The position numbers and the translations under genes were made by a program. A stretch of DNA of 8,521 nucleotides from Paracoccaceae bacterium (GTDB lineage Bacteria > Pseudomonadota > Alphaproteobacteria > Rhodobacterales > Rhodobacteraceae): the NCBI GenBank assembly GCA_026709725.1, contig JAPOSK010000301.1, forward strand, positions 553-9,073. Reading direction: 5' to 3'. Under the pieces are notes generated by a model, which was given only the letters and a program-made list of their open reading frames with translations, made no database searches and was not told the DNA's origin. This document shows positions 1-6,907 of this stretch, in pieces (the first letter of the stretch is position 1; every line of letters begins with the position of its first letter).

Positions 1-274
1 GATGGAACATGGACAATGAATCGGGGATTCCGAAATTCTAGATGGCGGTGTCACAGCGGGCCACCTCGCCAGCAGTCTTGCCGTTATGCACCAAGAAGGG
101 GACGGGGGCGGATGAATGACCTGAAGCGAATCCGTGCCTGTTTTTCCAATCTGTCGGCGGTCGCGAACCGATGCGCGATGGGCTTCTGTCCCTGATGTTG
201 GGATAGACCCATAATGCGGGTTCAAATCTGCCTGAGTCTCAATCATAAGCGATCAGAGTCTCAATTCTCTGCAG
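1..274. other. Non-coding or decayed left edge
   Basis: I see no convincing gene here. A 42-codon minus-strand ORF (ATG at 212, stop at 84-86) has no clear ribosome-binding site and resembles nothing I recognise. Another minus frame ends in GKTAGEVARCDTAI before a TAG at 38-40 and could be the tail of an old gene, but the open stretch has no start. The ten-base word GAGTCTCAAT occurs twice, at 234-243 and 256-265, just past the end of the decayed gene at 275-693. The tRNA-like string GGGTTCAAATC near 218-228 does not fold into a T-arm. Confidence 0.4.
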
Positions 275-693
275 TTAAGCGGCTGGGTTGGTCCCTGCAT
301 AAGCCGGATGGATATCCACGACAATATCGGCAAGCTTTTCGAACATAATCTTTGCTCCTTGTCATTGTCGGCAACACTCACGATATCAGCATGACACGGC
401 ATGGGAGGCCAGCCATTCTCCGCTTTCTTTGGACTCTCCAAGATATCAAGATTCAAATGACGAACTTTTGCAACATTCAATTCAGCGAGAGCTGCGGTTT
501 TCCCAACCTCCAGCCGCAAGACCCTTCGGACACATGCAGCTTGCTCGGGTTTGCTTCCGGATTGATACTCCAGCCAATTGCCGGAGATGGGTGGGTTGTT
601 GAATGCCTCTGGCTGCAAGATCCCATCAGCGATTTTGCTCCCGCCGGCATAACACACGACGCTATCCTCGTCTGGGAGCGGGTCACCCTTCAT
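275..693 (-). pseudogene. Frameshifted conserved hypothetical gene, second in a decayed two-gene unit
   Basis: Starts at ATG 693 (MKGDPLPDEDSVV) and reads well to about residue 110 (motifs NWLEYQ, ELNVAKV, CHADIVSVADND). After that the frame running to the TGA at 253-255 gives unnatural sequence. The next reading frame across the same DNA gives MFEKLADIVVDIHPAY and stops at TAA 275-277. I recall small hypothetical proteins with the same layout: an N-terminal DPLPDD-like start, a central NWLE motif, and a C-terminal IV..HPA ending. The original protein therefore most likely continued in the second frame, and a single-base indel lies between about 346 and 362. The ATG overlaps the stop of the upstream remnant (ATGA at 690-693), so the two were translationally coupled. 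Function is unknown. A toxin-antitoxin-like or mobile-cassette role is only a guess from size and pairing. A sequencing error cannot be excluded. Confidence 0.6.
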
Positions 694-1059
694 GCCTGAA
701 GCAATGGCTTGATGCTATCAGCAACGATCAGATTGTTGATCTCATCAAAGGTGACACTGCCAGCCTTGCCCTTTGGCAAGTCTTCAGTTCGGTCCAGCAA
801 GCATACCCTGCGCTGTCATTGCCCGGAAACGTGATATTCAGTCGCCATGCTTCATTGCGCCAGGTCGCTGCATAACAGCCATCATCCAAAAGGAAGAGAG
901 CAGCTGGTCGTATCTTGAATGGCGCGGCACGAATGAACTCGAAGAATGGCAGGCAGGGAGGCAGGGCGGGGCACGATTCCTTCTTCTTCAGCGGCTTCTT
1001 GAAGTGTCTTGATCCTGTCTTCGTAGGACTTGCCGAACGGTGTCTGGAGGAGAGAACAC
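690..1059 (-). pseudogene. Multiply frameshifted small hypothetical gene, first in a decayed two-gene unit
   Basis: No single frame is open across this stretch, but protein-like pieces follow one another in minus-strand order. VFSPPDTV begins at a GTG at 1059. It is followed by FGKSYEDRIKTLQEAAEEEG in a second frame (about 1040-960), then LPFFEFIRAAPFKIRP and LFLLDDGCYAATWRNEAWRL in a third (about 955-810), then EDLPKGKAGSVTFDEINN down to TGA 690-692. Joined, they give a protein of about 120 residues with a helical N-terminus, a DDG..A.WRN core and a TFDEI segment, a layout I associate with small hypothetical proteins of unknown function. Three frame changes are needed, near 1031-1042, 945-960 and 785-815. 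The stop overlaps the ATG of the next gene by four bases. The start is uncertain. Three independent indels make real decay more likely than sequencing error. Confidence 0.5.
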
Positions 1060-1109
1060 GACCGCTCGCGTTTGGAATGGTGCAGGACCGGTGGATTTGA
1101 GGGATGCAT

Positions 1110-1460
1110 TCAAAGGGACAGGTATGAATGATATGAATGAATATCCGCGATATCCTGTTTGATGAAACGCATCATCAAACCCATCCGGCTGATGCACACT
1201 GAGAATCTTCAGGCTCGTGGGCTTGATGGATATCTGTGCTGGTGACACCGTGTCCTGCCTTATTCCGCGAGTGTTGTCATCACTCTTATGACCAGTTCAC
1301 CTTCGCCGGCATCGTTCTTGTGGGTCAGCATGATCCTGTACGGGGGAGACCCTTCTGGAGGTTGCGGCCTGGCAGGGGCGGCGCAGGCAGGAGGCCCGCG
1401 GGCCCTGCGGTTCAGGACGGAGGATACCTGGATCAGGCTCAGGTCCCTCTATCCATCAGT
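1110..1460. other. Intergenic stretch, no gene recognised, several inverted repeats
   Basis: No convincing gene is visible. A minus-strand fragment ending ELVIRVMTTLAE before the TAA near 1260 is protein-like for only about 25 codons and could be the last trace of another lost gene. The stretch holds a 9-bp-arm hairpin at 1157-1180, a short ATATC/GATAT palindrome near 1141-1153, and the perfect 12-bp palindrome GGCCCGCGGGCC at 1393-1404. The base composition changes from AT-rich around 1120-1180 to very GC-rich around 1340-1400, as expected from pieced-together debris. Confidence 0.35.
1157..1180. repeat. Hairpin with perfect 9-bp arms
   Basis: GTTTGATGA (1157-1165) and TCATCAAAC (1172-1180) are exact inverse complements separated by six bases. 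There is no adjacent T-run on either strand, so it is not a standard intrinsic terminator. It lies about 100 bases upstream of the first gene of the decayed two-gene unit and could be an old operator, or chance. Confidence 0.4.
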
Positions 1461-1676
1461 TCAGTGATGGTGGGATGGTAGCATCCTGTATCCATCAATT
1501 GCGTGCAAAAACTTCTCAAGATTGTCTTTGGCCATGTCGAAAAACGACATGGCCACCTCGTAGAGGAAGGGCACATGGGGATGAAGTGTTCTGGTATCAG
1601 GATTGGGCATGGATCCGTCTCTCAGGTGCCTTCCTTGCCAATTCTCAGTCATGGCGTCAGCCGCGTCAACCGACAC
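1461..1676 (-). CDS. Possible small hypothetical protein, 71 aa or 49 aa
   Basis: This is an open frame with an N-terminus of ordinary composition and a central run (HPHVPFLYEVAMSFFDMAKD) that looks like real protein, ending in a His-rich tail. Two starts are possible: ATG 1676, or ATG 1610 (MPNPDTRTLH). Neither has a strong ribosome-binding site. The codons for VAMSFFDMA form a perfect 11-bp hairpin with a five-base loop, which is unusual inside a gene. I recognise no family. It may be the surviving end of a larger broken gene, or a structured non-coding element that happens to be open. Confidence 0.25.
   Translation of the reverse strand: MSVDAADAMTENWQGRHLRDGSMPNPDTRTLHPHVPFLYEVAMSFFDMAKDNLEKFLHAIDGYRMLPSHHH
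1529..1555. repeat. Perfect 11-bp hairpin with A5 loop
   Basis: TGGCCATGTCG (1529-1539), AAAAA (1540-1544), CGACATGGCCA (1545-1555). The arms match exactly. No T-run follows the stem on either strand, which argues against a simple terminator. It lies inside the possible small ORF at 1461-1676. A structured RNA or a protein-binding palindrome are alternatives. Confidence 0.55.
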
Positions 1677-1746
1677 TTGCCGTGCCCATCAATAGCCGGA
1701 AAGAGACCGATACTGGATACCCAGGGTCGGGGCAACCGGCGCAGAA

Positions 1747-2514
1747 TCATCTGACCTCCCACCAGACGGACACATCACACCAGTCTGCATAGGGCGGGTG
1801 TCCGGCGGCCTGATGGGCGGCAGAGGGCCAGGTCGGCGGGCCGCAGTTGAAGGGGCTGTCATGGGGGCCGAAGGACGCCACATAGCCGCCGTCCGCCGTC
1901 CTCTCGATCGTGCCGGTCAGGCGCAGGACCAGGGATTTCAAGCCCTTGGTGATCGGATGGGTGCTGCATTTCTCCAGCCGGACCGGCTGGGCGAGATCCA
2001 GGGTGCCGCCGCTCACGGTGAGGGCGGTGCCGGCCTGGACGAGGCGATACATCCTGTACGATTCAAACCCGGTCCCGGGGCAGTCCGTGACAATCCGGAC
2101 CGGTTGGGATCCCGAATGCCGGCCCGGCAGGATCTCATAGTCCACCGTCTGGACCCGGCTTGCATCCTGGGCCGGGGGTGTCCAGCGCAGGTAGACGGGG
2201 CGGGTCCCCGCGGCGCGGCTTTCGAAATGACCGACCCCCGACCCGTAGTGCATCAGACGGCCGACATGCGCGGTCCCGGTGCCGGTGGTGTCGAGGTTGT
2301 CGGCGTTCCAAGACTGCTGCTCCGGCGTCAGGGGCGCGAAGTCCGGGTCCGTCGTGTTGCCGCTGTAGGTCTCCTGGCCCGTCTCGGGGTCAACGAAGAT
2401 CGGCCCCGAGACCTGGGCCGGCACAGCCGCCGGCAGGGTGATTGCCAGCAGCGCGGCGGCAATCAGTGTCGTGACATCAGGGGGGGGGGCGGGCGGGTGT
2501 CTCATTTGTGGCAT
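1747..2514 (-). CDS. Secreted protein of unknown function with a poly-C tract in its 5' end
   Basis: 255 residues from the ATG at 2514, chosen because AAAGGA lies 8 bases upstream; a second in-frame ATG at 2505 is less well placed. The frame stays open upstream to 2772, but that part is not protein-like. The N-terminus is a classic Sec signal peptide: one Arg and a Pro-rich stretch, then the hydrophobic core LIAAALLAITLPAA, then cleavage after AVPA, so the mature protein should start at QVSGPIF. The mature part is about 220 residues, rich in Gly, Thr and Pro, with four Cys (about 145, 183, 224, 246) that could form two disulfides, and a Trp-rich end (VWWEVR). I recognise no domain. It is probably periplasmic or extracellular. 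Codons 9-12 contain ten C in a row, so slippage could switch expression off. The gene stands alone, about 500 bases past the metabolic operon. Confidence 0.75.
   Translation of the reverse strand: MPQMRHPPAPPPDVTTLIAAALLAITLPAAVPAQVSGPIFVDPETGQETYSGNTTDPDFAPLTPEQQSWNADNLDTTGTGTAHVGRLMHYGSGVGHFESRAAGTRPVYLRWTPPAQDASRVQTVDYEILPGRHSGSQPVRIVTDCPGTGFESYRMYRLVQAGTALTVSGGTLDLAQPVRLEKCSTHPITKGLKSLVLRLTGTIERTADGGYVASFGPHDSPFNCGPPTWPSAAHQAAGHPPYADWCDVSVWWEVR
2480..2489. repeat. G10/C10 homopolymer in the signal-peptide region
   Basis: Ten consecutive G on the plus strand, read as ten C in codons 9-12 of the secreted-protein gene. With ten C the frame is open. With eleven, the codon after the tract becomes TGA. 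With nine, a TGA follows after CTG ATG TCA CGA CAC. Both single-base changes therefore abolish the protein. Confidence 0.85.
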
Positions 2515-2585
2515 TGGGTATGTCCTTTTGTGGCGGTCCGCCGGCCCGGACGGTGCGACCGGCGGGCGGATCATGTGATGGGACG

Positions 2586-2614
2586 AGTCTACAGGACGGG
2601 ACGGGGGAGTGCAA
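2586..2614 (-). promoter_or_regulatory. Possible promoter of the secreted-protein gene
   Basis: On the minus strand TTGCAC (2614-2609) is followed after 17 bases by TAGACT (2591-2586). The spacing is ideal, but the boxes match the sigma-70 consensus only moderately (3 of 6 and 4 of 6). Transcription from here would give a leader of about 65-70 bases before the ATG at 2514. Confidence 0.3.
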
Positions 2615-2677
2615 GACGGCGGCCTCCCTCCCCATGGCGATTGCATTTGAAACATTCCGGCTTGGGTTTTGCTCTCT

Positions 2678-2711
2678 CGCATGGTGTCCTCTGAAAACAC
2701 AACACCATGCG
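2678..2711. repeat. Inverted repeat with perfect 10-bp arms upstream of the secreted-protein gene
   Basis: CGCATGGTGT (2678-2687) and ACACCATGCG (2702-2711) are exact inverse complements around a 14-base A/C-rich loop. It lies about 65 bases upstream of the proposed -35 box. It could be a regulator-binding operator or an RNA hairpin. No T-run follows on either strand. Confidence 0.5.
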
Positions 2712-2951
2712 GCAGATCCACGCAGAACCTTGCGACACTTTTCGAGGGGCCCGCGACTCCCATCACAATCACACCTTAACCCAAAGCACCAAATGCCAAG
2801 AGCGCCCGCGCACAACGCAACGCCAACCCCACGGAATCGCGGACCCGATATGCCCATCCTGACCTATCAACGCACCATCCCCGACCCCGCATCATTCGTC
2901 TGCATCCTGCTGAGTCTCTCCCCTGTCCTTATTGCAGACACACGGCCCCGA

Positions 2952-3035
2952 GGGTCTGGACCCCCTGCCGGAGCGTCTCCGTCCGGGCAGGGCTGACACC
3001 GCAAAGGATGGACGCCCGCCTGACCACCGGTCAGG
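2952..3035 (-). terminator. Cluster of GC-rich hairpins at the end of the operon
   Basis: Three inverted repeats follow or overlap the last stop codon of the operon. CCTGACC/GGTCAGG (3019-3025 and 3029-3035) overlaps the TGA at 3031-3033. CCCTGCC/GGCAGGG (2963-2969 and 2986-2992) encloses an inner GGAG/CTCC stem. GGGTC/GACCC lies at 2952-2963. None is followed by a T-run, so this would be a non-canonical terminator or an mRNA 3'-end stabiliser. Confidence 0.35.
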
Positions 3036-4125
3036 ACAGATCAATTTCGACTGATTGGCCGCTCTGGACCGAGGCTTCCGCAGCCTCGCCGATCACGACA
3101 GACCAGAGCCCATCCTCCAGTGTCACATCAGGTTGGCCGCGCCCTGTCTTGACCAGCTGATGGAAGCGCTGCATCTGGAAGTACGTTGCACCGTGATGGT
3201 CACCGACGCGCAGGAGAGAATCGTCAAGATCGGGGAGAGTCAGGGGGACTGTTTTCCCATCGCGCCGTGAAAGTTCAATCCGGGCCTGGTGGGCTCTGCC
3301 ATTGGGGTCGAACCGGGGTGGACCGGGGATGCGCGCATCAATCCTTGCCTCGCTCCCGGTTACGGAGATTTCCTCCTGCCAATGGTATCCCTCGCCGAAC
3401 ATGCACAGGTCCATCATTCCCCGGGTGCCATTGGCAAAGTCCGCAATGGCAAACGCATTGTCAATGATGTCCGGGGCCTGACCGTCATAACGTTCATGAA
3501 TGTGGTTTATGTCCATGGCTCCGGATGCATAGATCCTGACCGGATCGCTCGCGACAACAAATCGCATCAGATCCCAGTAGTGACAGCATTTTTCGACAAG
3601 CGTACCACCCGTGTTGCGGTTGAATCGGTTCCAGTTCCCGACCTTGTCAAGAAACGGATAGCGATACTCACGAACGGTTACGGTGATGACCCTGCCAATG
3701 AGGCCCGCATGGACCTTTTCACAGAGCATCGTGATCGGCGGCATATAACGATATTCCATGGCCACCCAGACCGGCGCAATCCGCTCCCTGGCTGCCTCAA
3801 GGATACGTCGACAATCGGCAGCGGTTGTTGCCAGGGGTTTTTCCATCAGGATCGGCAATTCGTGGGGCAGGATGTCAGTCAGGATCGCAGCATGAGTATG
3901 GTTGGGAGTCGCAACCAGCAGTGCATCGCAGATGCCGGCATCAAGAAGGGACTGATGATCAGAAAAGATCCGGGGGGTTCCATTGCAATCTGCCTGTGCT
4001 TCCTGCAGCATGGCCGGATCAGGATCAGCCAGTGCCGAAACCGCACACTCCGGCATGAGGGCGAGGTTGCGGATATGCTCCCGGGCCATCATCCCGGCAC
4101 CGATGACTCCGTAGCGAACTGTCAT
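3031..4125 (-). CDS. Gfo/Idh/MocA family NAD(P)-dependent oxidoreductase
   Basis: 364 residues, normal length for the family. The start at ATG 4125 puts the Rossmann strand at the very N-terminus (RYGVIGAGMMAREH) and leaves 8 bases after the upstream stop, with a GGGAA ribosome-binding element in the gap; a start at 4173 would run into the upstream gene. The dinucleotide-binding GxGxxA motif is at residues 9-14. The family EKP motif is at 95-97, whose Lys is catalytic in characterised members. The GGTLVEKCCHYWDLMR segment at 173-188 carries the His/Asp of the active-site region. The C-terminal alpha/beta domain ends in VEIDLS. Such cytoplasmic enzymes oxidise or reduce sugars, inositols or their derivatives at a hydroxyl/keto carbon. 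The substrate cannot be told from sequence. As last gene of the operon it probably works with the isomerase-like protein just upstream. Confidence 0.93.
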   Translation of the reverse strand: MTVRYGVIGAGMMAREHIRNLALMPECAVSALADPDPAMLQEAQADCNGTPRIFSDHQSLLDAGICDALLVATPNHTHAAILTDILPHELPILMEKPLATTAADCRRILEAARERIAPVWVAMEYRYMPPITMLCEKVHAGLIGRVITVTVREYRYPFLDKVGNWNRFNRNTGGTLVEKCCHYWDLMRFVVASDPVRIYASGAMDINHIHERYDGQAPDIIDNAFAIADFANGTRGMMDLCMFGEGYHWQEEISVTGSEARIDARIPGPPRFDPNGRAHQARIELSRRDGKTVPLTLPDLDDSLLRVGDHHGATYFQMQRFHQLVKTGRGQPDVTLEDGLWSVVIGEAAEASVQSGQSVEIDLS

Positions 4126-4133
4126 CGGGTTCC

Positions 4134-5492
4134 CTACAATTCCAGGATCGGCAGACCTCGGTTGTCCGCCCATTTCCGCAGGGCCGGACGATGGTCGCCA
4201 TAGGCAGTTGCCACATGGTGCTCAAGACCGCTGGCAAGCATATCCGGCAACAGATCCGCCACTGTCCGCTCAAACCGCACCACACCCGAGGTTCCCGAAT
4301 ATGCCATTGGTGCATCAAGAACCGTGCCCTTGAAAAGAATGAGTTTCGTTGCCCCGTATGACCGGGAAATCCGCATCAGTGTAATGTTGCCCGGTTTTAA
4401 GGGGAATTCAAAGAGCAGGGGCTCCCTCCGATTGGAATGGACCGTCACCCTTGGTTCTGTTCCCTCCGGACACATTGACCTGGGGGCCTGCCCGCAATGC
4501 CAGATGACCCCGGTGTCGCTTGCAATGTCCATATCGACAATATCAGTCAGAAATGAAGGAGCGGCGGTGATATCATTCAGCACAATCTGAGAGAGCGCAC
4601 CGAAGACATCACACTCACACGCACAGGGAATCCTTCTCTCGCCGAGCAGTGACGCTGCGGCGCAGGCTGCGGCGCCATAGTCTGTAAACATCTCCGGCCA
4701 ACATTTGAGGGCGAATCCGTCGAGGCCCTTGCTTGCCGCCAGATTGTCGAGGGCGATGGACAGATCAAGGGACTTGCCGACAGGATCGGGTGCCAAATGA
4801 TCAGATCCTTCGAGTTGGGTGATCTCTTCAAGCAGAGGTGCGCGGTGTTCCGGGTCAAGTTCGGTCGCTTCAGCAAAGAGGTCCCGCAGACCCATCTCAA
4901 CGGTCGTGACGCCAAACTCCTGCTCCAGAGTGCCTGCATCGTATCGACAGGTTGTGAAGCCGGGCGGATGTTCGCCAATCACGCCGACTCTGTAGTTTGG
5001 GTAATCGTCATTCTGCTTTTTCCTTGGCTTTCCGGGAATCAAGGGCTGGACCGGATCCCCATCAAGCAGATCATTCATCATTTCCTCTGACATCTGTTCC
5101 GGATCCCCGAAATGCCAGCGAAATTTCCTGTCAAGGCAACTCAGGCTGTGGCTGGCAAGATGCAGGCCGCAGAAAGAATTGAGCCGCAGCCGGTCGCCCG
5201 TTCTTGCCTCCGGTACACTCCAGATCGACAGATCGCCGGTAAAGACCTGCCCGAGATGCTCAACCGCTTCGGCATCAGTGAATGTCAGCTGGAGGATCAG
5301 CGCCGTCCTGATCCCGGCATCGCGGAGATCAGTGTCGGCACCGACAACCTCCTCGGTTGTGGTCAGCAATCGCTCGCCACCGAGAATGCGGTGGGCGGTT
5401 TTCTCCAGCCGTGTCAGAATTGCCCCGTGTCTGGCGTGGGCAAGATCCATATCGAAGGTCACCCGCGCGAGAGGAAAAATGCCAACACTCAT
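4134..5492 (-). CDS. L-fucose isomerase-like protein (sugar isomerase superfamily)
   Basis: 452 residues from ATG 5492, chosen because MSVGIFPLARVTFD matches the usual first strand of this family. ATG 5525 would add 11 residues and has a comparable GGGAAGAG upstream, so it is a real alternative. Family signs: the fold-core segment KCWPEMFTDYGAAACAA at 263-279, the ACECDVFGAL segment at 291-300, an isolated VIWHCG at 329-334, and a C-terminal HHVATAYGDH at 425-434. In characterised L-fucose and L-arabinose isomerases, Glu, Asp and His residues bind a divalent metal. Glu267 or Glu293, Asp295 and His332 are candidates here by position, by inference only. Likely reaction: cytoplasmic aldose-ketose isomerisation, but this broad subgroup is poorly characterised and could act on other sugars or sugar acids. 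It sits 38-71 bases after the hydrolase-OsmC gene and 8 bases before the dehydrogenase gene, so the three are probably co-transcribed. Confidence 0.85.
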   Translation of the reverse strand: MSVGIFPLARVTFDMDLAHARHGAILTRLEKTAHRILGGERLLTTTEEVVGADTDLRDAGIRTALILQLTFTDAEAVEHLGQVFTGDLSIWSVPEARTGDRLRLNSFCGLHLASHSLSCLDRKFRWHFGDPEQMSEEMMNDLLDGDPVQPLIPGKPRKKQNDDYPNYRVGVIGEHPPGFTTCRYDAGTLEQEFGVTTVEMGLRDLFAEATELDPEHRAPLLEEITQLEGSDHLAPDPVGKSLDLSIALDNLAASKGLDGFALKCWPEMFTDYGAAACAAASLLGERRIPCACECDVFGALSQIVLNDITAAPSFLTDIVDMDIASDTGVIWHCGQAPRSMCPEGTEPRVTVHSNRREPLLFEFPLKPGNITLMRISRSYGATKLILFKGTVLDAPMAYSGTSGVVRFERTVADLLPDMLASGLEHHVATAYGDHRPALRKWADNRGLPILEL

Positions 5493-5563
5493 CGTTCCCG
5501 CCACTTCCGGTTCCCGATCATGCACTCTTCCCGGCCCGATCTTCTGACCCGATCACATGCTCA

Positions 5564-6787
5564 TCACTCATCCACCAGGGATGTTGCCACCCGCGCATTC
5601 CCGCTGAGAGTTTTGTGGACGGGGCATTTGTCAGCAATCGCCAGCATCCGCTCCCGCTGTCCATCGGTGAGCGTGCCACGGAGTCGAATGAGGCGGGTGA
5701 ATGTATCGACCCTGGTCTGTGCTTTGTCGCAGGCAGTGCAATCATCAGCATAGATTCGGTCAAATGATACATCGACCTCGACATGGTCAAGCGGCCAGTT
5801 CTTGTGACGTGCATACATGCGAATCGTCATCGCAGTGCAGGCCCCAAGACCCGCGGACAGGAACTGGTAGGGATTGGGTCCGGTCCCGGTCCCCTTGTGC
5901 TGTTTGCTCTCATCGGCGAACATCTGAAACTTTCCACCGACAGAGATCATCTGTCGAAAACCGTCTGCGTCATCTTCGCTGACCCGCACGGTCCCGTCGG
6001 GAACCCTGCCGATGTCCCGTTCAGCCTCATCGGGCAGGTACCTTGAGACCCAGGCAGCAATCACTTCCGCAGCATACTCGGCATCCTCATGGCGCGTGAT
6101 CAGATGGTCGGCCTTATCAAGGGTAACGAAGGATTTGGGGTGCCTGGCCGCTGCGAAGATTTCCGCTGCATTTTCAATCCCGACGGTTTTGTCGAGTGGG
6201 GCATGCAGAATCAGCAGTGCGCGGCGCAGATTTGCAATGGCGGGCTTCAGCGATGCGCTGTCGATGTCCTCGACGAACTGCTTTTTGATTGTGAAGTACC
6301 GCCCGCCGAGATTGACCTCGGCTTCACCCTCGGAGCGGATCTTGTCAAGATTCCTGCCAAAGTGATGGGCGACATGGCCCGGGTCGGCCGGTGCGCCAAT
6401 CGTCACAACCGCCTTGATGGAACCGATATTGCCGGCGGCCTTCAGAACCGCTGCTCCACCCAGTGAATGCCCAATGATGATTGATGGGGCCAATCCGACA
6501 CTCTCCAGGTGTCGTGCAGCGTACTCAAGATCGGCAACGTTCGATGTGAAGTTTGTATTCTCGAACTCACCTTCCGAGTGACCAAGGCCTGAAAAGTCAA
6601 AACGCAGAACGGCGATGCCAAGACTTGAGAGTTTTTCGGCTATCCGCCTGGCAGCCGGGATGTCCTTTGAGCAGGTAAAGCAATGGGCAAAAAGGGCTGT
6701 TGTTCGTGGTGGATAATCCGGTCGGTCCAGCCGTGCCGAAAGCTTGTGACCGGCGTGACCATCAAAGACAAATCGTTCCGTTGTCAT
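5564..6787 (-). CDS. Bifunctional alpha/beta hydrolase-OsmC family protein
   Basis: 407 residues, the length expected of this known two-domain fusion. The ATG at 6787 is preceded by GGGGGAGGTGTC, a near-perfect ribosome-binding site. Residues about 1-255 form an alpha/beta hydrolase: nucleophile elbow GHSLGG (106-111, Ser108), acid Asp199 in APLDK and His228 in KADHL complete a plausible catalytic triad. Residues about 265-407 are an OsmC/Ohr-type domain with the two conserved cysteines, Cys317 in LGACTAM and Cys388 in DKCPVHK, which in characterised OsmC proteins reduce organic hydroperoxides through a thiol mechanism. No signal peptide or membrane segment is visible, so it should be cytoplasmic. 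The substrate is unknown; hydrolysis of an acyl ester or peroxy-ester coupled to peroxide reduction is an attractive guess. It is the first gene of a three-gene operon. Confidence 0.95.
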   Translation of the reverse strand: MTTERFVFDGHAGHKLSARLDRPDYPPRTTALFAHCFTCSKDIPAARRIAEKLSSLGIAVLRFDFSGLGHSEGEFENTNFTSNVADLEYAARHLESVGLAPSIIIGHSLGGAAVLKAAGNIGSIKAVVTIGAPADPGHVAHHFGRNLDKIRSEGEAEVNLGGRYFTIKKQFVEDIDSASLKPAIANLRRALLILHAPLDKTVGIENAAEIFAAARHPKSFVTLDKADHLITRHEDAEYAAEVIAAWVSRYLPDEAERDIGRVPDGTVRVSEDDADGFRQMISVGGKFQMFADESKQHKGTGTGPNPYQFLSAGLGACTAMTIRMYARHKNWPLDHVEVDVSFDRIYADDCTACDKAQTRVDTFTRLIRLRGTLTDGQRERMLAIADKCPVHKTLSGNARVATSLVDE

Positions 6788-6855
6788 GACACCTCCCCCT
6801 GAATATGCCCCGAGTCATCGCATCATCAATGACCGCGCACCGCTTCATTCACGCA

Positions 6856-6882
6856 ATAATACGAGGTTTCTTCATAATCCAA
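6856..6882 (-). promoter_or_regulatory. Possible promoter of the hydrolase-OsmC operon
   Basis: On the minus strand TTGGAT (6882-6877) and TATTAT (6861-6856) are separated by 15 bases, shorter than ideal. The region is the only AT-rich patch upstream of the operon, about 70 bases before the ATG at 6787. The -10 box is the stronger part of the call. Confidence 0.3.
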
Positions 6883-6907
6883 TGAGAAATCCGTCCCGGA
6901 GCACCCC

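Larger units (their letters stand above)
2515..3018. other. Intergenic region between the metabolic operon and the secreted-protein gene
   Basis: About 500 bases without a supportable gene. Open frames on both strands here are Pro/Arg-rich and lack ribosome-binding sites. It holds the possible promoter at 2586-2614, a 10-bp-arm hairpin at 2678-2711 and a cluster of GC-rich hairpins from 2952 onward, just past the operon end. Confidence 0.5.

Noticed and set aside
185..243. A tRNA-like segment (GGGTTCAAATC)
   Set aside because: The flanking bases do not pair into a T-stem, and no anticodon or acceptor arms can be folded around it.
234..265. The GAGTCTCAAT pair as an insertion-sequence end
   Set aside because: The two copies are direct and 22 bases apart, there is no transposase remnant beside them, and ten bases is too short to assign a family.
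1798..2694. A 298-codon plus-strand open frame opposite the secreted-protein gene
   Set aside because: It is Arg/Gly/Ala-rich, has no ribosome-binding site or recognisable motif, and mirrors the real minus-strand gene with its signal peptide. It is an antisense shadow of GC-rich coding DNA.
2515..2772. N-terminal extension of the secreted protein from ATG 2772
   Set aside because: The extension is low-quality sequence, would bury the signal peptide, and overlaps the possible promoter. ATG 2514 has a well-spaced AAAGGA.
4126..4173. Longer start for the dehydrogenase at 4173
   Set aside because: It would overlap the upstream coding region and add 16 residues ahead of the Rossmann strand. ATG 4125 fits the family and the 8-base gap.
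3289..4203. A 304-codon plus-strand open frame opposite the dehydrogenase gene
   Set aside because: The minus strand has unmistakable GxGxxA, EKP and GGTLVEKCCH motifs. The plus frame has none and is a shadow.
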